Assembly: GCF_012933445.1 (NCBI RefSeq)
Contig: NZ_JABBNC010000030.1
Coordinates: forward strand, 1 to 64,000
Source: Actinoplanes sp. TBRC 11911
GTDB lineage: Bacteria > Actinomycetota > Actinomycetes > Mycobacteriales > Micromonosporaceae
DNA length: 64,000 nucleotides
Reading direction: 5' to 3'
Below are positions 59,856-64,000 of this stretch, piece by piece; position 1 is the stretch's first letter, and each line of letters begins with the position of its first letter. The notes beneath the pieces were generated by a model. That model was not told the DNA's origin. It did no database searches and was given only the letters and a program-made list of their open reading frames with translations. Made by a program: the position numbers and the translations under genes.

Positions 59856-62195
59856 CTACTTGCCGATCATGAACTGGTCGACGGGCAGCGCACGGTTGAC
59901 GATGCGGACGTCACCGACCGAGCCGTGGAAGATCTGGTCGATCTTGCCGCCGTACTCGTAGCCGCCCAGCATCCACTGCAGACCGAGCGTGGCGATGCCG
60001 TTGGAGACAGTGTCCGGGTTGTCGATGGTTTCGGCGCCCTCCACGTACAGCGTGGTGTGCCGGCCGTCGTTCACCACGGCCACGTGCCACCAGGTGTCCT
60101 CGGGCAGGCTGTGACCCCAGTTGGTCGTCGGGCTCTTCTGGTTCAGCGGGTAGACGTTGAACTGGGGTTCGCGGCCGTCGGAGAAGCTGAGCGAGGCCAC
60201 CGGCTCCTGCAGGTCGGTGTTGGCGCCGCTCTTGCCGGCCTTGCCCGCCTCACCCCACCGGCTGAGGACCGCCGACCAGGCGTTGTTGCTGGAACTCCAG
60301 TCCAGCGGGAACTTCACGAACGCCTCGATGGTGAACCCGCGGCCGAACGTCTCGGCGTTCAGCGCAGCCTTCGCCGCGGTCGTCAGATACGCGCCGTGCA
60401 GCGGGTTCTTGCCGCCGGCGAAGGTCAGGCTGGCGTGCGCCGGCTGGTCGGGGTGGTGGTCGGCGGACCAGACCAGCGCGTGGTTCGCCCCGTCGCCGAG
60501 GTCCCATTCGCCGAGTTGCAACAACGCGTCGCCCGAGTTCGCGGTGATGGCGAGCCGGTAATAGGCGTACGCGGTCGTGTTGGTGAAGGTGTAGGTGTTG
60601 GTGGCCAGCCGGGCGCTGAAGCTCTGCCCGGTCTGCGCGTCCAGGTCGGTCCACGCGTTGCCGTCGGCCGAGCCCTGCAGCGTGAAATCCTTGGGATCGC
60701 GGCCCGGTTCGTCGTTCGCGGAGGTCAGCGAGTACGACCGCGCCACCACCGGCTTCGCCATGCGGTAGGTCACCGAGCCGGTCGTGTCGAACACCAGCCA
60801 CTTGGACGACGGGTTGCCGTCCTTGAGGTTCACGGCAACCTCGTTCGGCGCGTTCTCGGCGCTCGCGGTTACCGCGCTGACCTGGTCGCGCAGGCTGCCG
60901 AGGACCGCGGCGCCGACCGACTCCAGCGTCAGGTCGTTGCCGTGCCCGGACAGGTCACGGATCGTCTGGTCCGCGGTGACCGGGGTGCCGGGCGCGCCGC
61001 CGCCGTCGAAACGCCAGTACGCCAGGGTGCCCGGCACCAGCAGCTTGCCGGCCGGCCGGGACGCCCGCTGCGGGACCGGGATGAAGCGTGCGAACCGCTG
61101 CTCGAAGTCGATCGGCACGGAGAAGTCGTCGGTGGCGGTGGTGAGCCGCGCCTGCTGGGCGGCGAGCACGTTACGCTTGTCCGGGTCCTGGGCCAGGATC
61201 CACGGCGCGACCGTCTCGACGTCGATGATGTTGCGGTCCAGGTCGAAGTGGTAGAGCCGCAGCATCGCGGCACCACCGTAGTAGCGATTCTGGTAGTTCG
61301 TGAGGTGCAGGTGCACGTCGTTGCCGGCGGCGTTCTGCCTGGTCATCCGCGCGGCCGGCCAGTAGTGGCCGTTGAGGGTCAGGAAGATCTGGTCGTTGTC
61401 ATTGATCAGCTTGTTCCAAACCGTTTGCCCGTACGAGGACAGCGATGCGTTGTTCTCCGGATCCCCGTATACGTAGGGGAACACGTTGTCGCCGTAGTTC
61501 GGGGCGACGATCTCGTGCGTCGTCAGGATGACGGGGAGCTTCGGGTGCGCCTTGATGAAATTGTCGGCCCACGCGAAGCCCTGGTCGGTGGTCCGCCAGT
61601 CCAGCGCCAGCACTAACCAGTCCTGGCCGGCGGCCCGGAAGATGTGCGCGGTGTTGTAGCCGCTCGGGTCCGACCCGGCGAACGTCTTCGCGCGCTTGAA
61701 CCGCTGCGGCCCCATGGTCTGCAGGTACGAGGTCGAGCCGCGGCTGTCGTCGCCGCTCACGTCGTGGTTGCCGGCCAGCACGCTGTATCCGACGCCCTGC
61801 GCGTCCAGCAGCTCGAACGCCTTGCCGACCTCCTGGAACGAGGACGGGTCGGCGTCCTCGGTCAGGTCACCGAGATGCGACATGAAGACGATGTCGTTGC
61901 CGATGATGTAGCGGAACGACTCCTCCTGCGGCTCGCGGTTGACGCTGTGCTGGCTGCCCCAGTACAGAAACTGCGTGTCCGGCATGACGGCCAGCGTGAA
62001 CTGCCGGCTCGTCGTGTCCGGGTTCCACTTGCCCTTCTGCGCGGACGACCGCTCGGCGTCATCGGCGAACGCGGGCGTGGCGGCGGTCGCGCCCAGGGCG
62101 GCGGCTCCCGCACCGGCCAGCGCCGCGTTACGCAGGAACCCGCGCCGGCTCTGCCCCGCCTGCCGCGCGTCACCGCCTTCATGATGAACGGACAT
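59856..62195 (-). CDS. Tat-exported metallophosphoesterase with F5/8-type C and LamG domains
   Basis: A 779-residue secreted protein. A Tat signal (SRRGFLRNAALAGAG) precedes a calcineurin-like phosphoesterase domain with the metal ligands in MPDTQF, HLGDLTED, AGNHDVSG, TTHEIV and LNGHYW. A discoidin/F5-8 type C-like domain follows (about 420-560, NEVAVNLKDGNPSSKWLVF), then a C-terminal concanavalin/LamG domain (about 600-770, FTIEAFVKFPLDWSSSNNAW). The two C-terminal domains are usually carbohydrate-binding, so the enzyme may act on surface-bound phosphoesters. ATG 62195 follows GGAGGGGGAG. It reads away from a repeat element upstream. Confidence 0.88.
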   Translation of the reverse strand: MSVHHEGGDARQAGQSRRGFLRNAALAGAGAAALGATAATPAFADDAERSSAQKGKWNPDTTSRQFTLAVMPDTQFLYWGSQHSVNREPQEESFRYIIGNDIVFMSHLGDLTEDADPSSFQEVGKAFELLDAQGVGYSVLAGNHDVSGDDSRGSTSYLQTMGPQRFKRAKTFAGSDPSGYNTAHIFRAAGQDWLVLALDWRTTDQGFAWADNFIKAHPKLPVILTTHEIVAPNYGDNVFPYVYGDPENNASLSSYGQTVWNKLINDNDQIFLTLNGHYWPAARMTRQNAAGNDVHLHLTNYQNRYYGGAAMLRLYHFDLDRNIIDVETVAPWILAQDPDKRNVLAAQQARLTTATDDFSVPIDFEQRFARFIPVPQRASRPAGKLLVPGTLAYWRFDGGGAPGTPVTADQTIRDLSGHGNDLTLESVGAAVLGSLRDQVSAVTASAENAPNEVAVNLKDGNPSSKWLVFDTTGSVTYRMAKPVVARSYSLTSANDEPGRDPKDFTLQGSADGNAWTDLDAQTGQSFSARLATNTYTFTNTTAYAYYRLAITANSGDALLQLGEWDLGDGANHALVWSADHHPDQPAHASLTFAGGKNPLHGAYLTTAAKAALNAETFGRGFTIEAFVKFPLDWSSSNNAWSAVLSRWGEAGKAGKSGANTDLQEPVASLSFSDGREPQFNVYPLNQKSPTTNWGHSLPEDTWWHVAVVNDGRHTTLYVEGAETIDNPDTVSNGIATLGLQWMLGGYEYGGKIDQIFHGSVGDVRIVNRALPVDQFMIGK

Positions 62196-62759
62196 TGCTC
62201 TCCCCCTCCGGGCGAAAATTCAGCGACCGGAGGTTCCCAGAGCCGATCCAATGGGGAGCAGACACCAGGTAACACGTTATGATCAACTGGCTGACCAGCC
62301 TCAGCCCGCGCCGGAGCGTCCGCGTCCATTATGTGGGATGAACGTCCGCTGAGCGGGACCGGCGCCCACATCGTGGCGACGAGTTCACAACGTGAGATTT
62401 TGCTCCACTATGGACATCCTTTCCTCCCGTTTCTAGGCCTTTGTTCGGCTGGTTTTCCTGGCTTGACGCGGACCTTGGAGACTTATGGCTCGCATGTGGG
62501 CACAACTCTCCAAGGTCGCCGCAAAGTTCAGAGTGTGGTCGCGAACGCCACATTGTGGGATGCCGCCCGATACCAGGCAGAGCCCGGGCTGGCACGATGC
62601 ATACCGGCGAGCGGACACCCCTCAGTGAGCCGTGCCGACAAAATCCGGATTTTTCGTATGACGACATGAAAAGTCATTCCAGGCCGCCCGCCGACACCCC
62701 GGCCGTCGAGGACGTGCGGCGTGAACGGGAAACCACCTGGCCCCCCGTAGCATTCGATC
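62196..62759. other. 560-bp divergent intergenic region
   Basis: It contains element copy E (62315-62575) and an AT-rich motif (CAAAATCCGGATTTTTCG at about 62638-62660). The phosphoesterase promoter must lie in its first 120 bp. No gene is supported. Confidence 0.6.
62315..62575 (+). repeat. Hairpin/20-bp-unit intergenic element, copy E
   Basis: Stem ACCTTGGAGACTT (62472-62484) / AACTCTCCAAGGT (62504-62516) with one mismatch, and loop ATGGCTCGCATGTGGGCAC. Five left units are clearly phased: ATTATGTGGGATGAACGTCC, GCTGAGCGGGACCGGCGCCC, ACATCGTGGCGACGAGTTC, ACAACGTGAGATTTTGCTCC, then ACTATGGACATCCTTTCC. Two right units are AGAGTGTGGTCGCGAACGCC and ACATTGTGGGATGCCGCCCG. Confidence 0.85.
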
Positions 62760-63131
62760 GTGACGGAGACGAGGCGGGTTCGGGGTGTCTTGTTCGATTC
62801 GGGTGGGGTGCTGTTACGGCCGGTCGGCGGGCGTTGGAATCCGCGGTACGACTTCGAGGAAATCGTCACGGCGCATCACCCCGGGACTCCGGTCGAACTG
62901 TTCCCCGCGGCGTTCGCGGCGGGCCGGCGGGTGCTGGACGCGAGCGCGACGACGGCCAACCGCACCGAATACCACCGGGCGATGCTGCGCGTGCTGGGCG
63001 TCGACGAGCCGTCCGCCGAGCTGCTCCGGGAGCTTGAGGCGCCGGCCGCCGGGGAGGTATCGGCACCGCCATCCGTCCCGGTGATCAGGTCACTGGACGA
63101 GTTGCCGTCGATTGTCTCTGGTACGTCCTAG
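62760..63131 (+). pseudogene. HAD-superfamily hydrolase with an internal deletion
   Basis: A 123-codon frame from GTG 62760. The N-terminal 85 residues are a normal HAD start (RGVLFDSGGVLLRPVGGRWN with the catalytic Asp, then YHRAMLRVLGVDEPSAELLR). It then jumps to a typical HAD C-terminus (VIRSLDELPSIVSG). The core domain with the Lys and acidic motifs III/IV is missing, so the product should be inactive. The frame is kept across the junction near 63055, consistent with an in-frame deletion of about 300 bp. Confidence 0.65.
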
Positions 63132-63193
63132 CCGCGTGGTTGACGTCACCGGCGTTCCGGTGAACCACCGGAACCCGTTAGCGTCACATTGCC

Positions 63194-64000
63194 GTGGTGC
63201 TCGCATACCAATTCAACGAGCCGTACGAAATCCTGACGGCCGTCGCCGGCTTCTCCGGCCGGATCACCATGCAGGGGCTCGGCGACGGCGTGATGCTGAC
63301 GCGGGTTCGATCCGACGGTTCGGTCCGGACCGTCCCGAGGAACCGCCCCGGAACCCGCACAATGGGCAACGACCTGCTGATCTTCGACATGCACTTGGGC
63401 GGCGGCGCTCACGTGCGCCACTACGGCGAGGAGTCCGAACTCACCGCGGGCACCGCCCTGCTGTACGAAGGGCGCGGCCCGTGGGAGCTGACCACCACCC
63501 GCGACGGCGACGACTTACTCCTGCAATTCCCGCGCGGCATGCTACCGCTGCGTGCCGGCGAGATCACCGAGAGCTGCGCGCGCGTGCTGGACCTCCGGGC
63601 GCCGGCCCTGCAGGTGCTGACCGGTCATCTCGAATGGCTCGAATCAGCCGCCGACGACTTGAGCGCCCGGCAGCGTGCCGACGGCGGCCGGGCCGCGCTG
63701 GACATGCTCACCACGATCCTGCAGAACGCCGAGACCGTGGCCGCCGAGGAGCAGGTGCGCATCGAGACGTTGCAGGCGTACGTGCTGGAGCATCTCGCCG
63801 ACCCGGGCCTGACCACCGTGGAGCTGGCCCGCCGCCACCGCATCTCGCACCGGCAGGTCTACCGCCTTTTCGCCGGCACCGCGACGACGCCGAGTGCCTT
63901 CATCCGCGACCAACGGCTCCGCGCTGCACAATCCATTCTGACCGATCCCCGAAGTGCCGAGCTCGCCATCTCCACCATCGCGGAAAGCACCGGCTTCGTC
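63194..64000 (+). CDS. AraC family transcriptional regulator (3' end outside the window)
   Basis: A frame open to the window end, 269 codons visible, starting at GTG 63194 (or 63197; a TAG lies 15 bp upstream in frame). An N-terminal AraC-binding/cupin-like domain (IFDMHLGGGAHVRHYGEESE, TAGTALLYEGRGPWEL, FPRGMLPLRAGE) is followed by the first helix-turn-helix (LTTVELARRHRISHRQVYRLF) and the start of the second (AISTIAESTGFV). About 25-40 residues are missing. This architecture matches AraC regulators with the AraC_binding_2-type domain. Confidence 0.85.
   Translation, partial: MVLAYQFNEPYEILTAVAGFSGRITMQGLGDGVMLTRVRSDGSVRTVPRNRPGTRTMGNDLLIFDMHLGGGAHVRHYGEESELTAGTALLYEGRGPWELTTTRDGDDLLLQFPRGMLPLRAGEITESCARVLDLRAPALQVLTGHLEWLESAADDLSARQRADGGRAALDMLTTILQNAETVAAEEQVRIETLQAYVLEHLADPGLTTVELARRHRISHRQVYRLFAGTATTPSAFIRDQRLRAAQSILTDPRSAELAISTIAESTGFV

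Noticed and set aside
1..64000. tRNA or rRNA genes
   Set aside because: I saw no cloverleaf with T-arm consensus or rRNA core sequence by eye; a tRNA scan would settle it.

Overview
The window is very GC-rich, uses GTG starts often, and carries actinobacterial families throughout: SigE-type ECF sigma factor, LAL-type LuxR regulator, CBM2 cellulases, Tat-exported SGNH hydrolases and a 1,092-residue S8 protease. It looks like the chromosome of a soil, plant-polymer-degrading actinomycete. A Micromonosporaceae (Actinoplanes-like) host is my best guess, but the genus is inference. I see no rRNA, tRNA, CRISPR array, phage module or transposase gene.

Layout. About 0.3-3.5 kb: a hemerythrin-like protein divergent from a TetR regulator with shared operators, a small coiled-coil protein, an NAD-dependent dehydrogenase and a YciO/Sua5-like protein. 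3.5-16.9 kb: a lignocellulose island with two SGNH esterases, a GH115 alpha-glucuronidase, a GH10 xylanase whose signal peptide and catalytic domain are in different frames, an AA10 LPMO-CBM2 and a CBM2-GH48 cellulase behind a perfect CebR-type operator. 17-23.6 kb: a glycolate/lactate oxidase-like flavoprotein, UDP-glucose dehydrogenase and a sugar ABC importer (lipoprotein plus two permeases, no ATPase). 23.7-36.5 kb: an NB-ARC/TPR STAND protein, small unknowns, the S8 protease, an LPxTG-like surface protein, a two-repeat peptidoglycan-binding protein, an Uma2 protein and an aldo/keto reductase. 36.5-41 kb: an ArsR-type regulator and a tightly coupled ECF sigma / repeat membrane protein / amidoligase operon. 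41.7-46.3 kb: a roughly 0.5-kb inverted repeat flanking HdeD, TetR, methyltransferase and hemerythrin genes. 46.5-54 kb: AraC/MFS, then an ATP-grasp ligase-MFS exporter operon divergent from a LAL regulator, with two MFS genes overlapping tail to tail by 360 bp. 54-64 kb: a GGDEF-EAL protein, methyltransferase, AraC, haloperoxidase-like hydrolase, P-loop kinase, multidomain phosphoesterase, a broken HAD gene and a partial AraC gene.

The most unusual structure is a dispersed intergenic element family. It has five copies with a conserved hairpin (stem 13-17 bp, 19-nt near-invariant loop), at 27.2, 31.7, 42.0, 46.1 and 62.5 kb. There is also a truncated copy at the left edge and a hairpin-less derivative at 27.5 kb. 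Each hairpin is framed by degenerate units repeating about every 20 bp (consensus near nnnATGTGGGACnnnCGTCC), and the hairpin's own right half fits the same unit. This looks like an iteron or REP-like system rather than ordinary terminators.

The genes suggest one lifestyle: extracellular attack on xylan and cellulose under sugar-responsive repressors, uptake of the released sugars, and surface or stress functions under local regulators. Starts were often moved inward from the longest reading frame where a ribosome-binding site, signal peptide or coupling supports it; these choices are stated per gene.
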